A stretch of DNA of 64,000 bases from assembly GCF_024585265.1 (NCBI RefSeq), contig NZ_CP036533.1:1674001-1738000 (forward strand), given 5' to 3'. The stretch's first letter is position 1. Each line of letters starts with the position of its first letter. Origin of the DNA: Bradyrhizobium sp. WBAH42. GTDB taxonomy: Bacteria; Pseudomonadota; Alphaproteobacteria; Rhizobiales; Xanthobacteraceae. Position numbers and translations under genes: made by a program. The notes beneath the pieces are model-generated. The model was not told where the DNA came from, searched no databases, and saw nothing but the letters and a program-made list of their open reading frames with translations. Below, piece after piece: positions 37,449-46,429 of this stretch.

Positions 37449-38409
37449 GCTGGACGAGCGCGGCGTGCTGGTCGATCTCGGACAGGAGCGTCCGCAGCTT
37501 CCGGCCAAGGCGCGCAACATGTCGCCGATCGTGCCGCGCGCCTCGATCCACGGCAGAGCGCTGGTTGCGGTGGTCGCCATCATGACGTTCCTCGCCTCGA
37601 TAGCCACCGGCACGGTGCTGCTGGTGAGTGCCTCCGCCGCCGAATGGCAGTCGGATGTCGCGAGCGAAATCACGATCCAGATTCGTCCGCAGGCCGGCCG
37701 TGACCTCGAGCGCGACACCGCAGCCGTGGCGGAGGCGATGCGCGCGCAGGCCGGCATCGTCGAGGTCAAGCCGTTCACCAGGGAGGAGAGCGGCAAGCTG
37801 CTCGAGCCCTGGCTCGGCACCGGCCTGTCGATGGACGATCTGCCGGTACCGCGCGTGATCATCGCGCGCGTGCAGCCGGGCACGCCGCTCGATCTCGGCG
37901 CCTTGCGCGCGCGCGTCGCGCAGGTCGCGCCGGGCGCCAGTGTCGACGATCACCGCGCCTGGATCGAGCGCATGCGCCTGATGACGAACGCCACGGTGCT
38001 GGCCGGCCTCGGCATCCTCGCGCTCGTCATCGTCGCAACCATCATCTCGGTGTCGTTCGCGACGCGCGGCGCCATGGCGGCGAACCGTCCGATCGTCGAG
38101 GTCCTGCATTTCGTCGGCGCCGGCGACCGCTACATCGCCAACCACTTCCTGCGTCATTTCCTCAGGCTGGGCCTGGAGGGCGGCGTGATCGGCGGCGGTG
38201 CCGCCATGCTGATGTTCGGCTTCTCCGAGTCCATCGCAGGCTGGTTTTCCGGGACGCCCGTCGGCGACCAGTTCGCCGCGCTGCTCGGCACCTTCTCGCT
38301 GCGCCCGTCCGGCTACATCGTGCTCGCGGTGCAGGCCGTGCTGATCGGCGGCATCACCGCGGTCGCCTCGCGCCAGACGCTGTTCGCGACGTTGAATGAC
38401 GTCGACTAG
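37441..38409 (+). CDS. ftsX: Cell division protein FtsX
   Basis: 322 residues with four membrane helices: VVAIMTFLASIATGTVLLVSA, then a periplasmic domain of about 110 residues (the loop that contacts hydrolase activators), LAGLGILALVIVATIISVSFA, a helix at about 240-262 and the last at about 295-315. It carries the family segment RPIVEVLHFVGAGDRYIANHF at 220 (in part: VLHFVGAGDRYIANHF). It is the membrane partner of FtsE, transmitting ATPase cycles to periplasmic wall hydrolases. Its start overlaps the ftsE stop. Confidence 0.95.
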   Translation: MSRLDERGVLVDLGQERPQLPAKARNMSPIVPRASIHGRALVAVVAIMTFLASIATGTVLLVSASAAEWQSDVASEITIQIRPQAGRDLERDTAAVAEAMRAQAGIVEVKPFTREESGKLLEPWLGTGLSMDDLPVPRVIIARVQPGTPLDLGALRARVAQVAPGASVDDHRAWIERMRLMTNATVLAGLGILALVIVATIISVSFATRGAMAANRPIVEVLHFVGAGDRYIANHFLRHFLRLGLEGGVIGGGAAMLMFGFSESIAGWFSGTPVGDQFAALLGTFSLRPSGYIVLAVQAVLIGGITAVASRQTLFATLNDVD

Positions 38410-38480
38410 GCTTGATAACCGGACTCCACTTCGCCTCAAAACGTCATAAAATCACATCGGGAAGGGATCACCGACATCGC

Positions 38481-39185
38481 ATGACCTCGCCGACCGACGA
38501 TCGATCGCCGAAACTGCCGCGCGGCTGGCTGCGCGCGACAATCGTGTCGACGATCGCGCTCGCCTTCGTCGGCGCGGCGGCGGGGTTCGTTGCATTCCTG
38601 TCGCAATTGCGCGGCGCCGAGACGGTGCCGGACCGCAAGGCGGACGGCATCGTGGTGCTGACCGGCGGCTCCTCGCGGGTATCGGATGCGATGGAGCTGC
38701 TGGCTGCCGGCTACGGCAGGCGGCTCCTGATTTCCGGCGTGCACCCGACCTCGACGGCGAGCGACATCTCCCGGACCTTGCCGGAGAACCAGTCCTTCAT
38801 GACCTGCTGCGTCGATCTCGACCGCACCGCGCTGTCGACCCGCGGCAACGCGGCGGAGGCGCGGCGCTGGGCCGAGGGGCGCCGATTTACATCTCTGATC
38901 GTAGTCACCTCGAACTATCACATGCCGCGCGCGCTGGTGGAATTCTCGCATGCGATGCCACGGACGACGCTGATCCCGTTCGCGGTGGTCGGCGAAAAAT
39001 GGCGCGAGGAGCCGTGGTGGACCTCAGGCTCGACGCTGCGGCTGCTCTTGTCCGAATACGTCAAGTACGTTGCGGCCGAGCTCAGGGTGCGGCTGGAGGA
39101 TTTCGGGATTGACCTTTGGCCCGAGATGTCGGAGCAGCCTGCAGGTCAGCAACCGAAGCGGCCCGCCACCGCACAGGCCAATTGA
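38481..39185 (+). CDS. YdcF/ElyC/SanA family protein (DUF218)
   Basis: 234 residues. A membrane helix near the N-terminus (TIVSTIALAFVGAAAGFVAFL) precedes a periplasmic DUF218 domain: DGIVVLTGGSSRVSDAMELL, then DRTALSTRGNAAEARRWA and LIVVTSNYHMPRALVEF. Members such as ElyC and SanA affect envelope polysaccharide synthesis; the reaction is not known. It follows ftsX after 71 bases and precedes the acyltransferase by 11, so ftsEX and these genes may be one envelope operon. Confidence 0.9.
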   Translation: MTSPTDDRSPKLPRGWLRATIVSTIALAFVGAAAGFVAFLSQLRGAETVPDRKADGIVVLTGGSSRVSDAMELLAAGYGRRLLISGVHPTSTASDISRTLPENQSFMTCCVDLDRTALSTRGNAAEARRWAEGRRFTSLIVVTSNYHMPRALVEFSHAMPRTTLIPFAVVGEKWREEPWWTSGSTLRLLLSEYVKYVAAELRVRLEDFGIDLWPEMSEQPAGQQPKRPATAQAN

Positions 39186-39196
39186 TCGGACCATCG

Positions 39197-39967
39197 ATGT
39201 TTCTGATTTTCCTGCGCTCGCTCGTGTTCAACGTACTGTTCTATGCCGTGCTGGTCCTTCTCGCGATCGTTGCGCTGCCGACCTTTGCATTGCCGCCGCG
39301 CGCCATGCTCACGGTGGCGCAATGGTGGGCCAAGGCGACGCTGGTCCTGATGCGCGTGGTCTGCAACATCAAGGTGGAATTCCGCGGGGTGGAGAAGATC
39401 CCGACAGGACCGCTGCTGATTGTGGCCAAGCATCAGTCGTTCTGGGAGACCTTCGTGCTGCCGGGTTTCTTCAACCGGCCGATCTTCATCCTCAAGCGCC
39501 AGCTGATGCAGATCCCGGTGTTCGGCCAGTTCCTGGTCAAGACCGGGATGATCGGGATCGACCGCAATGCCGGCGTGAAGGCGCTTCTGGACATGACGCG
39601 CCGCGCGCGCGAGGCGGTGCGCAGCGGAAAGCAGCTCGTGATCTTTCCGGAAGGCACGCGCCGCGCGCCGGGCGCGCCGCCCGACTACAAGACCGGCTTT
39701 GCACAGATCTATTCCTCCTGCGGCGTGCCGTGCCTGCCGGTCGCGCTCAATTCCGGCCTGTTCTGGCCGCGCCGCACTTTCATGCGCTATCCCGGCACGC
39801 TGGTGGTGGAGTTTCTCGAGCCGTTGCCGCCGGGTCTGTCGAAGGACGAGTTTCTCGCGCGCGTGCAAGCGGCGGTCGAGGACGCGACCGGTCGCCTCGT
39901 CGAAGCAGGGCGGAAAGAGCAGGAGCGGTTGATCGGCTCGGCGCCGAGCTACGCGCCGACCGGCTAG
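39197..39967 (+). CDS. 1-acyl-sn-glycerol-3-phosphate acyltransferase (PlsC family)
   Basis: 256 residues. An N-terminal hydrophobic helix (FLIFLRSLVFNVLFYAVLVL) is followed by the acyltransferase motifs: I as KHQSFWET, II as GMIGIDRNAG, III as VIFPEGTRRAPG, IV as CLPVALNSG. In motif I the acidic residue of the usual HX4D is Glu (HX4E), common in the alphaproteobacterial branch. It would make phosphatidic acid from lysophosphatidic acid at the inner membrane. Its stop overlaps the convergent gene's stop by four bases. Confidence 0.92.
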   Translation: MFLIFLRSLVFNVLFYAVLVLLAIVALPTFALPPRAMLTVAQWWAKATLVLMRVVCNIKVEFRGVEKIPTGPLLIVAKHQSFWETFVLPGFFNRPIFILKRQLMQIPVFGQFLVKTGMIGIDRNAGVKALLDMTRRAREAVRSGKQLVIFPEGTRRAPGAPPDYKTGFAQIYSSCGVPCLPVALNSGLFWPRRTFMRYPGTLVVEFLEPLPPGLSKDEFLARVQAAVEDATGRLVEAGRKEQERLIGSAPSYAPTG

Positions 39968-40575
39968 CGGCTTTCGCGATCTTCGTGCCGATCCGTCGCG
40001 TGCAGCGAGTGCGCATCACCATGCAGCATCAATGCAAGCTGATGCAGCTGGGTGTCGCGAAAGCCTTCGGCCTCGATCGCCTTCACCGTTGCGGTGACGT
40101 AATCGCGGTTGGCGCCGGACTGCCCGTGGCCCTGGACGACGTGGCGGTGCTGCTCGGCGAGCGAGAGGCGGCCGGCATATTGCACATGGCCGCGGTCGAC
40201 GACGTAGGCGAGTGCGGAGACGCGCTGGCGCGCATCGTTCTCCAGCCACACCGAGCGCATCACCTCGCGATAGACCGAGGTGACCTGCTCCCGTGCGCGC
40301 AAATATGCGACCACCTCGGCACGGTTCTTCTCGGCGACGCGGAAGGCGATGCCGCGGCAGGCGCCGCCGCGGTCGAGCCCGAGCACCAGGCCCGGCTTCT
40401 CCGGCGTGCCGCGATGCACGAACGAATAGACGCAGAGCGCGCGGTGCTCTCCGACCAGCCGCGCCGGGACGCGTTCCTCGAAGTCGAAGCCCGGCCGCCA
40501 CATCAGCGAGCCGTAGCCGAACACCCAGAGGTCGCCCGTGGCTGTGGTGACGGAGGGGAGGGTGATTTCCGACAT
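39964..40575 (-). CDS. Gamma-glutamylcyclotransferase, ChaC-like
   Basis: 203 residues. The substrate-binding loop WVFGYGSLMWRPGF is the signature of the ChaC family; the central GLDRGGACRGIAFRV and the later NRDYVTATVKAIEAEG match it too. ChaC enzymes break glutathione to 5-oxoproline and Cys-Gly in the cytoplasm. The start at 40575 fits the family; the frame continues upstream to 40710 without similarity. It ends against the acyltransferase gene and is divergent from the DUF2125 gene. Confidence 0.92.
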   Translation of the reverse strand: MSEITLPSVTTATGDLWVFGYGSLMWRPGFDFEERVPARLVGEHRALCVYSFVHRGTPEKPGLVLGLDRGGACRGIAFRVAEKNRAEVVAYLRAREQVTSVYREVMRSVWLENDARQRVSALAYVVDRGHVQYAGRLSLAEQHRHVVQGHGQSGANRDYVTATVKAIEAEGFRDTQLHQLALMLHGDAHSLHATDRHEDRESR

Positions 40576-40685
40576 TTCGGGCACGGCTACCAGAACCCTG
40601 CGCCCAAGCGAAGCGATTTCTGCGCCTTTCGTCGCAGGCCGGCACCGCTTACATTTGCCTGAATCTGGCGTCAAAGGGTCGCCGC

Positions 40686-41870
40686 ATGTCCAATATGACC
40701 GTTGCCACAAGCCGCCGCTCCCGCTGGGGCCTCTTCGTCGCCCCCGTTCTCGTCCTGGTCCTTGCCGTCGCCTGGAGCTGCTTCTGGTTCTATGCGGCGT
40801 CGCAAGCCGAAATCGCCGCCGACGCCTGGCGGGCGCAGGAGGCCAAGGCCGGCCGCATCTACGATTGTGCCAAACGCTCGATTGCCGGCTTCCCGTTCCG
40901 CTTCGAGGTCCAGTGCTCCGGCGCCAGCGTCGCCCTGGTCTCGCAGAATGCGAGCAAGACGCCGTTCACGGCCAAGCTCGACAACATCCTGGTCGTGGCC
41001 CAGGTCTACGACCCCAAGCGCATCATCGCCGAATTCTCCGCGCCCGCGACGCTGATCGACGGCGTCACGCAAAACACTTTCACGGTGAATTGGAGCAAGG
41101 GTCGCGCCAGCGTGGCGGGCCTGCCGGCGGTGCCGGATCGCGCTTCCATCGTGTTCGACGAGCCCAGCCTCAACCGTCTCGATGGCAGCGTGCAGGTGCC
41201 GCTTGCGCGCGCCAAGCAAGTCGAACTGCATGGCCGTCTCGCCGACGGATCACCATCGGATCATCCTGCAATCGAGACCGTGCTCCATGTCGCGCAGGGC
41301 AGCATCCAGGGCGTGCATCCGCTGCTCGCCGAGCCGTTCGAGGCGGACACTCGCGCCAAGATCACCGGCCTCTCCGACCTCACGCCAAAGCCCTGGCCGC
41401 AGCGCTTCCGCGAGATCCAGGCCGCCGGCGGTCATATCGAGATCGTGCAGTCGCGCATCCAGCAGGGCGAGATGATCGCGGTCGCGGCCGGCACGCTCGG
41501 CCTGTCGCCCAATGGCCGGCTCGACGGCGAATTGCAGATGACGGTGACCGGCCTCGAGCGCGTGATCCCGGCGCTCGGCATCGAGAAGATGCTGGAGGAG
41601 GGCGTGCCGCAGGCAACGCTCGACCGCCTCGCGCCCGGCGTGAAGTCGCAGGACCTCAACAATCTGTTCGGCGCACTCGACCGCGCCGTGCCCGGCCTCG
41701 GCAAGGTCATCAAGCAGAACGCCAATGCCGGCGTCGCCGCCGGCATCAATTCGATCGGCACCGAGAGCACGCTGGAAGGCAAGAAGGCGCGGAGCTTCCC
41801 GCTGAAATTCGTCGACGGCGCCGTGTTGCTCGGCCCGGTCAACGTCGGCCAGATCCCGCCGCTGTATTGA
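40686..41870 (+). CDS. DUF2125 domain protein, membrane-anchored
   Basis: 394 residues. A single N-terminal membrane helix (GLFVAPVLVLVLAVAWSCFWFYA) is followed by a periplasmic DUF2125 region containing CAKRSIAGFPFRFEVQCSGAS, with two cysteines that may pair, and the closing PLKFVDGAVLLGPVNVGQIPPLY. The family is restricted to alphaproteobacteria and resembles the beta-rich lipid-transport-like AsmA/TamB type in its fold, but its role is unknown. Confidence 0.88.
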   Translation: MSNMTVATSRRSRWGLFVAPVLVLVLAVAWSCFWFYAASQAEIAADAWRAQEAKAGRIYDCAKRSIAGFPFRFEVQCSGASVALVSQNASKTPFTAKLDNILVVAQVYDPKRIIAEFSAPATLIDGVTQNTFTVNWSKGRASVAGLPAVPDRASIVFDEPSLNRLDGSVQVPLARAKQVELHGRLADGSPSDHPAIETVLHVAQGSIQGVHPLLAEPFEADTRAKITGLSDLTPKPWPQRFREIQAAGGHIEIVQSRIQQGEMIAVAAGTLGLSPNGRLDGELQMTVTGLERVIPALGIEKMLEEGVPQATLDRLAPGVKSQDLNNLFGALDRAVPGLGKVIKQNANAGVAAGINSIGTESTLEGKKARSFPLKFVDGAVLLGPVNVGQIPPLY

Positions 41871-41879
41871 AGACTCTCT

Positions 41880-41974
41880 CGTCATTCCGGGGCGATGCGT
41901 AGCATCGAACCCGGAATCCATTTCACAGCGTGCGCTGCGGCCCAATGGATTCCGGGCTCGCCCCGGAATGACGG
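41880..41974. repeat. GTCATTCCGGGGCG dyad repeat
   Basis: The left arm is GTCATTCCGGGGCGATGCG followed by CCGGAATCCATT; the right arm is AATGGATTCCGGGCTCGCCCCGGAATGAC (given in parts: AATGGATTCCGG, CCCCGGAATGAC). It sits between the convergent DUF2125 and prephenate dehydrogenase genes and differs in sequence from the GTCATTGCGAG family. Confidence 0.8.
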
Positions 41975-41982
41975 GGGTGACG

Positions 41983-42918
41983 CTACGGCTTCTTCAGCGC
42001 CGCATGCGGCCGGCCGAAGTCGGGCGCGGCTGAATCCTGGCCGATCTCGACGATGCCGCGGCGGATGGCGCGGGTGCGGGTGAAGTGGTCGAACAGCGCC
42101 TCCCCATCGCCGCGACGGATCGCGCGGGTGAGCTTTGCCAGATCCTCGGTGAAGGTGCCGAGCATTTCCAGCACGGCCTCCTTGTTGGCGAGGAAGACGT
42201 CGCGCCACATCGTCGGGTCGGAGGCCGCGATACGGGTGAAATCGCGAAAGCCGCCGGCGGAGAATTTGATCACCTCGGATTCCGTCACCTGCGCCAATTC
42301 GTCGGCGGTGCCGACGATGGTGTAGGCGATCAGATGCGGCAGGTGGCTGGTGATGGCGAGCACGAGGTCATGATGATCCGGCGTCATCACCTCGACCTTG
42401 GCGCCCATCGCCGCCCAGAACGCGCGCAGGCGGTCGGTCGCTGCGGCATCGACGCCTTCGGGCGGGGTCAGGATGCACCAGCGGTTGATGAAGAGCTCGG
42501 CGAAACCAGAGTCCGGCCCGGAATGCTCGGTTCCGGCAACAGGATGCGCCGGCACGAAGTGAACCGATTCCGGCAGATGCGGCGCCATGTCCCTGACCAC
42601 CGCGCCCTTGACCGAGCCGACGTCGGAGACGATCGCCCCCGGCTTGAGATGGGCAGCGATCTCCTGCGCCACGGGTCCGCAGGCGCCGACGGGAATGCAG
42701 AGGATGACGAGATCGGCGTCCTTCACGGCCTCAGCATTGGTCGCCACGACCTGATCCACGATGCCGAGCTCGGCGACGCGTGCGCGCGTCTTCTCGGAGC
42801 GTGCGGTGGTGACGATTTCACCGGCGAGCCCCTGGAGCTTCGCAGCGCGCGCGATCGAGCCGCCGATCAGGCCGAAGCCGATCAGCGCAACGCGCTGGAA
42901 GTGCGCCTGCGCGCTCAT
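41983..42918 (-). CDS. Prephenate/arogenate dehydrogenase family protein
   Basis: 311 residues. The Rossmann start is [17 protein letters not shown], the substrate-binding block is [20 protein letters not shown] with the catalytic His, and the C-terminal helical dimer domain contains [17 protein letters not shown]. It carries out the NAD(P)-dependent oxidative decarboxylation leading to tyrosine. In this group cyclohexadienyl dehydrogenases accepting both prephenate and arogenate are usual. Its start overlaps hisC by four bases, and with hisC and the chorismate mutase gene it forms an aromatic amino acid operon. Confidence 0.94.
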   Translation of the reverse strand: MSAQAHFQRVALIGFGLIGGSIARAAKLQGLAGEIVTTARSEKTRARVAELGIVDQVVATNAEAVKDADLVILCIPVGACGPVAQEIAAHLKPGAIVSDVGSVKGAVVRDMAPHLPESVHFVPAHPVAGTEHSGPDSGFAELFINRWCILTPPEGVDAAATDRLRAFWAAMGAKVEVMTPDHHDLVLAITSHLPHLIAYTIVGTADELAQVTESEVIKFSAGGFRDFTRIAASDPTMWRDVFLANKEAVLEMLGTFTEDLAKLTRAIRRGDGEALFDHFTRTRAIRRGIVEIGQDSAAPDFGRPHAALKKP

Positions 42919-44012
42919 TTGCCGCCCATGAAGTCGCGCAAGCCGTCGACCACGAGGCGGTTGGCCTCCTCGGTGCCGATCGTCATGCGCAGCGCATGCG
43001 GCAGGCCGTAGTTCTTCAGGCCGCGCAGCACGAGTCCACGCTTGGTCAGGAAGGCGTCGGCGTCGTCAGCCGTCTTGCCCTTGTCCGTCGGGAAATGGAT
43101 CAGCACGAAATTGGCGACGCTCGGCGTCACCTTCAGCCCGAGCTTGCCGATCTCCTCGGTGAGCCAGTTGCGCCAGGTCTCGGTGAACTGCTTCGACATC
43201 GCCTGATGCGCGGTGTCCTCGATCGCGGCGACCGCGGCATACATCGCCGGCGTCGACACGTTGAAGGGACCGCGGATGCGGTTGACCGCGTCGATGATGT
43301 GCTCGGGCCCGAACATCCAGCCGATGCGCAGTGCAGCCAGGCCATGGATCTTGGAGAAGGTGTGCGTCACCACCGTGTTCTCGGTGGTGGCGACGAGCTC
43401 GATCCCCATCTCATAGTCGTTGCGCGAGACGTAATCGCAATAGGCGGCATCCAGCACCAGCAGCACGTGCGAGGGCAGGCCGGCGCGCAGCCGCTTGACC
43501 TCGTCGAACGGCAGATAGGTGCCGGTCGGGTTGTTGGGGTTGGCGAGCCAGACCAGCTTCGTCTTCGGCGTCACCGCCTTCAGGATGGCGTCGACGTCGG
43601 CGGTGAGGTTGGTCTCCTTGGCGATGACGTTCCTGGCGCCGACCGCCATGGTCGCGATCGGGTAGACCAGGAAGCCGTGCGTGGTGGAGATCGCCTCGTC
43701 GCCTTGGCTGAGATAGGTGTGCGCGAGCAGATTGAGGATCTCGTCCGAGCCGGCGCCGCAGATGATGCGGTTGGGGTCGAGCCCGAACGAGCGGCCGATC
43801 GCCTCGCGCAGCACGCGCGAGGTGCCTTCCGGATAGTCTTCCAGATGATCCGCCACGCGCTTGAAGGCTTCGATCGCCTTGGGCGAGGGCCCGAACGGCG
43901 TCTCGTTGGCCGAGAGCTTGAACACCTTGCGGCCCGGCTCCGGCACCGGGCTCTTGCCGGGCGTGTAGGGCGCAATATCGAGAATGCCGGGATTCGGCAT
44001 GGGGCGGGACAT
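42915..44012 (-). CDS. hisC: Histidinol-phosphate aminotransferase (aromatic aminotransferase type)
   Basis: 365 residues, fold-type I PLP enzyme. [18 protein letters not shown] starts the family pattern; the PLP contacts include [14 protein letters not shown] and the Asp of LDAAYCDYV, the Schiff-base Lys is in [16 protein letters not shown], and the Arg near the end is in HALRMTIGT. It may serve both histidine synthesis and, given its operon with prephenate dehydrogenase and chorismate mutase, transamination of aromatic precursors. GGAG precedes the ATG. Confidence 0.95.
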   Translation of the reverse strand: MSRPMPNPGILDIAPYTPGKSPVPEPGRKVFKLSANETPFGPSPKAIEAFKRVADHLEDYPEGTSRVLREAIGRSFGLDPNRIICGAGSDEILNLLAHTYLSQGDEAISTTHGFLVYPIATMAVGARNVIAKETNLTADVDAILKAVTPKTKLVWLANPNNPTGTYLPFDEVKRLRAGLPSHVLLVLDAAYCDYVSRNDYEMGIELVATTENTVVTHTFSKIHGLAALRIGWMFGPEHIIDAVNRIRGPFNVSTPAMYAAVAAIEDTAHQAMSKQFTETWRNWLTEEIGKLGLKVTPSVANFVLIHFPTDKGKTADDADAFLTKRGLVLRGLKNYGLPHALRMTIGTEEANRLVVDGLRDFMGGK

Positions 44013-44045
44013 CTTGGACTCCGGATAGGCTGGGCGGCTCGCGAT

Positions 44046-44894
44046 TTACGATTTCGGCCCGGTCGGGGGCACCGTATAGCGCGTTGCGTGGCTGCCGACG
44101 AGGGCCACAGAGCGAACCGAGGCCCCCGCCTCGATCAGGGCAGCCCTGATTTTGTCGATGCTGGTCGCGCTGGTGACCGAGACCAGCAGCGCCGCGCCGT
44201 CGAAGGCGGTATCGGGCACCGCAACGATCTCGGCGAGCGGCGACAGCGCGCGGGCGACCTCGGCGTTCCATCCGGAGACGCGCACGCTGAAGGTCTCGAC
44301 CTCTGTCACCAGGGCGCTGTCGGCGACGCGCGAGATCGCGAACACCGGCAGCGAGGCCGGATGGTCGGCACGCTCGACGAAGGGCATCCGTGCGATGATC
44401 TTGGGCGCGCCGTCGGCTTCCAGCTCCAGCCACCACGGCGTGCGGCTCGAGGTCGCCGAGACCAGCGCCAGGTCGCCCTTGGATTTCGCCACCGCCTCGA
44501 CCGCGGCCTGCGCGCTGAAATGCGCGACGTAAGGCACGGTGAAGCCGAAATGGAAGCGCACGGAATCGCGCATCGCCGGTTCGCTCACCGAGATGTCGGC
44601 ATGCACGGAGAACGGCGCCTGCACATAGGTGAAGGTCGAGATGATGACGCGCCAGATGCTCTCGACCGTGTCGAGCGGCAGGATGCCGCGATGACGCTGC
44701 ACGATCTCGCGCATCATGGAAGCCTCCCGCGCAGGCCGAAACGCCGAGCCGACCTCCTGGGTCTGCTTCACCTGGATCAGCCGGTCGATGATGTCGCCGC
44801 GCTGCATGAGGAGGCGATGCATGCCCTCGTCGATCGCGTCGATCTCCTTACGCAGTTCCTGCAGCGATGGTGGCGCGGGCGGGCGTTGGGACAT
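44046..44894 (-). CDS. Chorismate mutase (AroQ) with a divergent C-terminal region
   Basis: 282 residues. The AroQ helix bundle is at 8-95: [20 protein letters not shown], the Arg/Lys residues of RLIQVKQ and [14 protein letters not shown]. It converts chorismate to prephenate. The remaining 180 residues have the order of a prephenate dehydratase plus ACT domain ([27 protein letters not shown] at about 155, VFAISRV at about 210), but the dehydratase Thr-Arg-Phe motif is not seen, so that activity is doubtful. The start at 44894 has no good ribosome-binding site; the frame extends upstream. Confidence 0.87.
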   Translation of the reverse strand: MSQRPPAPPSLQELRKEIDAIDEGMHRLLMQRGDIIDRLIQVKQTQEVGSAFRPAREASMMREIVQRHRGILPLDTVESIWRVIISTFTYVQAPFSVHADISVSEPAMRDSVRFHFGFTVPYVAHFSAQAAVEAVAKSKGDLALVSATSSRTPWWLELEADGAPKIIARMPFVERADHPASLPVFAISRVADSALVTEVETFSVRVSGWNAEVARALSPLAEIVAVPDTAFDGAALLVSVTSATSIDKIRAALIEAGASVRSVALVGSHATRYTVPPTGPKS

Positions 44895-45020
44895 GTCTGG
44901 TCGTCGATCGTTCCGATGGGGGATGTCCTGATTAGGCAGTCGTGGCGGCGAAAGCAAAGAGAAATGACGTGCTTTGCGGGCGACGCGACTGAGGCGAATT
45001 GGGCCGATCCGGGCCGCGAC

Positions 45021-45049
45021 TTGACGAAAACCGCCCAAGACGGTAGCTT
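45021..45049 (+). promoter_or_regulatory. Promoter of the metX leader
   Basis: TTGACG at 45021 and TAGCTT at 45044 with exactly 17 bases between them. Transcription would begin about 45056, immediately before the riboswitch, which supports both calls. Confidence 0.65.
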
Positions 45050-45057
45050 TTGCCCGT

Positions 45058-45112
45058 TCCGTGGTCATTTGAGCCGGCCGGCTTGCAGCCACGTTAAAAA
45101 ACTCGCTAAACA
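45058..45112 (+). promoter_or_regulatory. SAM-II riboswitch
   Basis: The sequence fits the SAM-II consensus: P1 arms CGTGG (45060-45064) and CCACG (45089-45093), the conserved CATTTGAGCC loop, the GGCTTGCA segment, then GTTAAAAAACTCGCTAAA whose GCTAAA (45105-45110) makes the pseudoknot. SAM-II elements bind S-adenosylmethionine and lower expression of methionine genes in alphaproteobacteria. It stands about 100 bases before metX. Confidence 0.92.
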
Positions 45113-45164
45113 GGCCGGGGACGCTTCCGATCCCGGCCGAACCTATCGTTCAGGCCGGGTTTTT
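45113..45164 (+). terminator. Terminator with competing arm, riboswitch expression platform
   Basis: CCCGGCC (45132-45138) pairs with GGCCGGG (45153-45159), followed by five T (45160-45164): a classic intrinsic terminator. The same CCCGGCC can instead pair with GGCCGGG at 45113-45119, right after the riboswitch pseudoknot, which would prevent the terminator. So ligand state could choose between the two hairpins. Confidence 0.75.
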
Positions 45165-45215
45165 CATGGCCTGATGTCAGCGGCGCGCTCGAGCAGCCAG
45201 TCGCAAACGAGGTCG

Positions 45216-46427
45216 ATGTCCGAGATGGGTAGCGTCAAGTCGATACCGAGTCCTGCGATCAGCGCCGACGAGCGGTCGCATGAGGTAGACCATCCAAGCT
45301 CGCTGATTGCGCATTTCGGCACCGAGCAGCCGCTGCGGCTCGATTGCGGCGTCGATCTCACCCCGTTCCAGATCGCCTACCAGACCTATGGCGAGCTCAA
45401 CGCCGATCGCTCCAATGCCGTGCTGATCTGCCATGCGCTGACCGGCGACCAGCATGTCGCCAACGTGCATCCCGTCACGGGCAAGCCGGGCTGGTGGGAG
45501 ACGCTGGTCGGCCCCGGCCGCCCCCTCGATCCCAAGCACTACTTCATCATCTGCTCCAACGTGATCGGCGGCTGCATGGGCTCGACCGGGCCGGCGTCGA
45601 TCAATCCCGCCACAGACAAGGTCTGGGGCCTGGATTTCCCCGTCATCACCATCCCCGACATGGTGCGCGCGCAGGCGATGCTGATCGACCGGCTTGGCAT
45701 CGACACGCTGTTTGCGGTCGTCGGCGGCTCGATGGGCGGCATGCAGGTGCTGCAATGGACCGCGGCCTATCCTGAGCGTGTGTTTTCTGCGCTGGCGATT
45801 GCCTGCGCGACGCGGCACTCGGCGCAGAACATCGCCTTCCACGAGCTCGGCCGCCAGGCCGTGATGGCCGACCCCGACTGGCACGGCGGCGGCTATGCCG
45901 ATCGCGGCATCCATCCGCATCGCGGGCTCGCGGTGGCGCGGATGGCGGCGCACATCACCTATCTCTCGGACGCGGCGCTGCATCGCAAGTTCGGCCGGCG
46001 CATGCAGGATCGCGAGCTGCCGACCTTCTCGTTCGACGCCGACTTCCAGGTGGAATCCTATCTGCGTTACCAGGGTTCGTCCTTCGTCGAGCGCTTCGAC
46101 GCCAATTCCTATCTCTATCTGACGCGGGCGATGGACTATTTCGACATCGCCGCCGACCATGGCGGCGTGCTGGCCAAGGCCTTCGCCGACATCAAGACCC
46201 GCTTCTGCGTGGTCTCCTTCACCAGCGACTGGCTGTTCCCGACCTCGGAATCGCGCGCGCTGGTGCACGCGCTGAACGCCTCAAGCGCGCGGGTGTCGTT
46301 CGCCGAGATCGAGACCGATCGCGGCCATGACGCCTTCCTGCTCGACGTGCCCGAATTTTTCGACATCTCCCGCGCCTTCCTGCAATCGGCAGGCAAGGCC
46401 CGCGGGCTCAGCCTCGAGGACCGCTAG
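45216..46427 (+). CDS. metX: Homoserine O-acetyltransferase
   Basis: 403 residues of the alpha/beta-hydrolase fold. The nucleophile Ser is in [14 protein letters not shown]; upstream are [10 protein letters not shown] and the [14 protein letters not shown] oxyanion segment, and the catalytic Asp and His lie in [10 protein letters not shown] and [10 protein letters not shown]. It acetylates (or succinylates) homoserine, the first committed step of methionine synthesis. The ATG at 45216 has GAGG before it and lies after the leader terminator; ATG at 45225 is an alternative. It is followed by metW after two bases. Confidence 0.95.
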   Translation: MSEMGSVKSIPSPAISADERSHEVDHPSSLIAHFGTEQPLRLDCGVDLTPFQIAYQTYGELNADRSNAVLICHALTGDQHVANVHPVTGKPGWWETLVGPGRPLDPKHYFIICSNVIGGCMGSTGPASINPATDKVWGLDFPVITIPDMVRAQAMLIDRLGIDTLFAVVGGSMGGMQVLQWTAAYPERVFSALAIACATRHSAQNIAFHELGRQAVMADPDWHGGGYADRGIHPHRGLAVARMAAHITYLSDAALHRKFGRRMQDRELPTFSFDADFQVESYLRYQGSSFVERFDANSYLYLTRAMDYFDIAADHGGVLAKAFADIKTRFCVVSFTSDWLFPTSESRALVHALNASSARVSFAEIETDRGHDAFLLDVPEFFDISRAFLQSAGKARGLSLEDR

Positions 46428-46429
46428 CG

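Noticed and set aside
42996..45215. Very long open frame running antisense through hisC and the chorismate mutase gene into metX
   Set aside because: It is the mirror of well-supported leftward genes, has an Arg/His/Asp-rich composition without motifs, and crosses the metX leader terminator. Only its last part (from 45216) is a gene.
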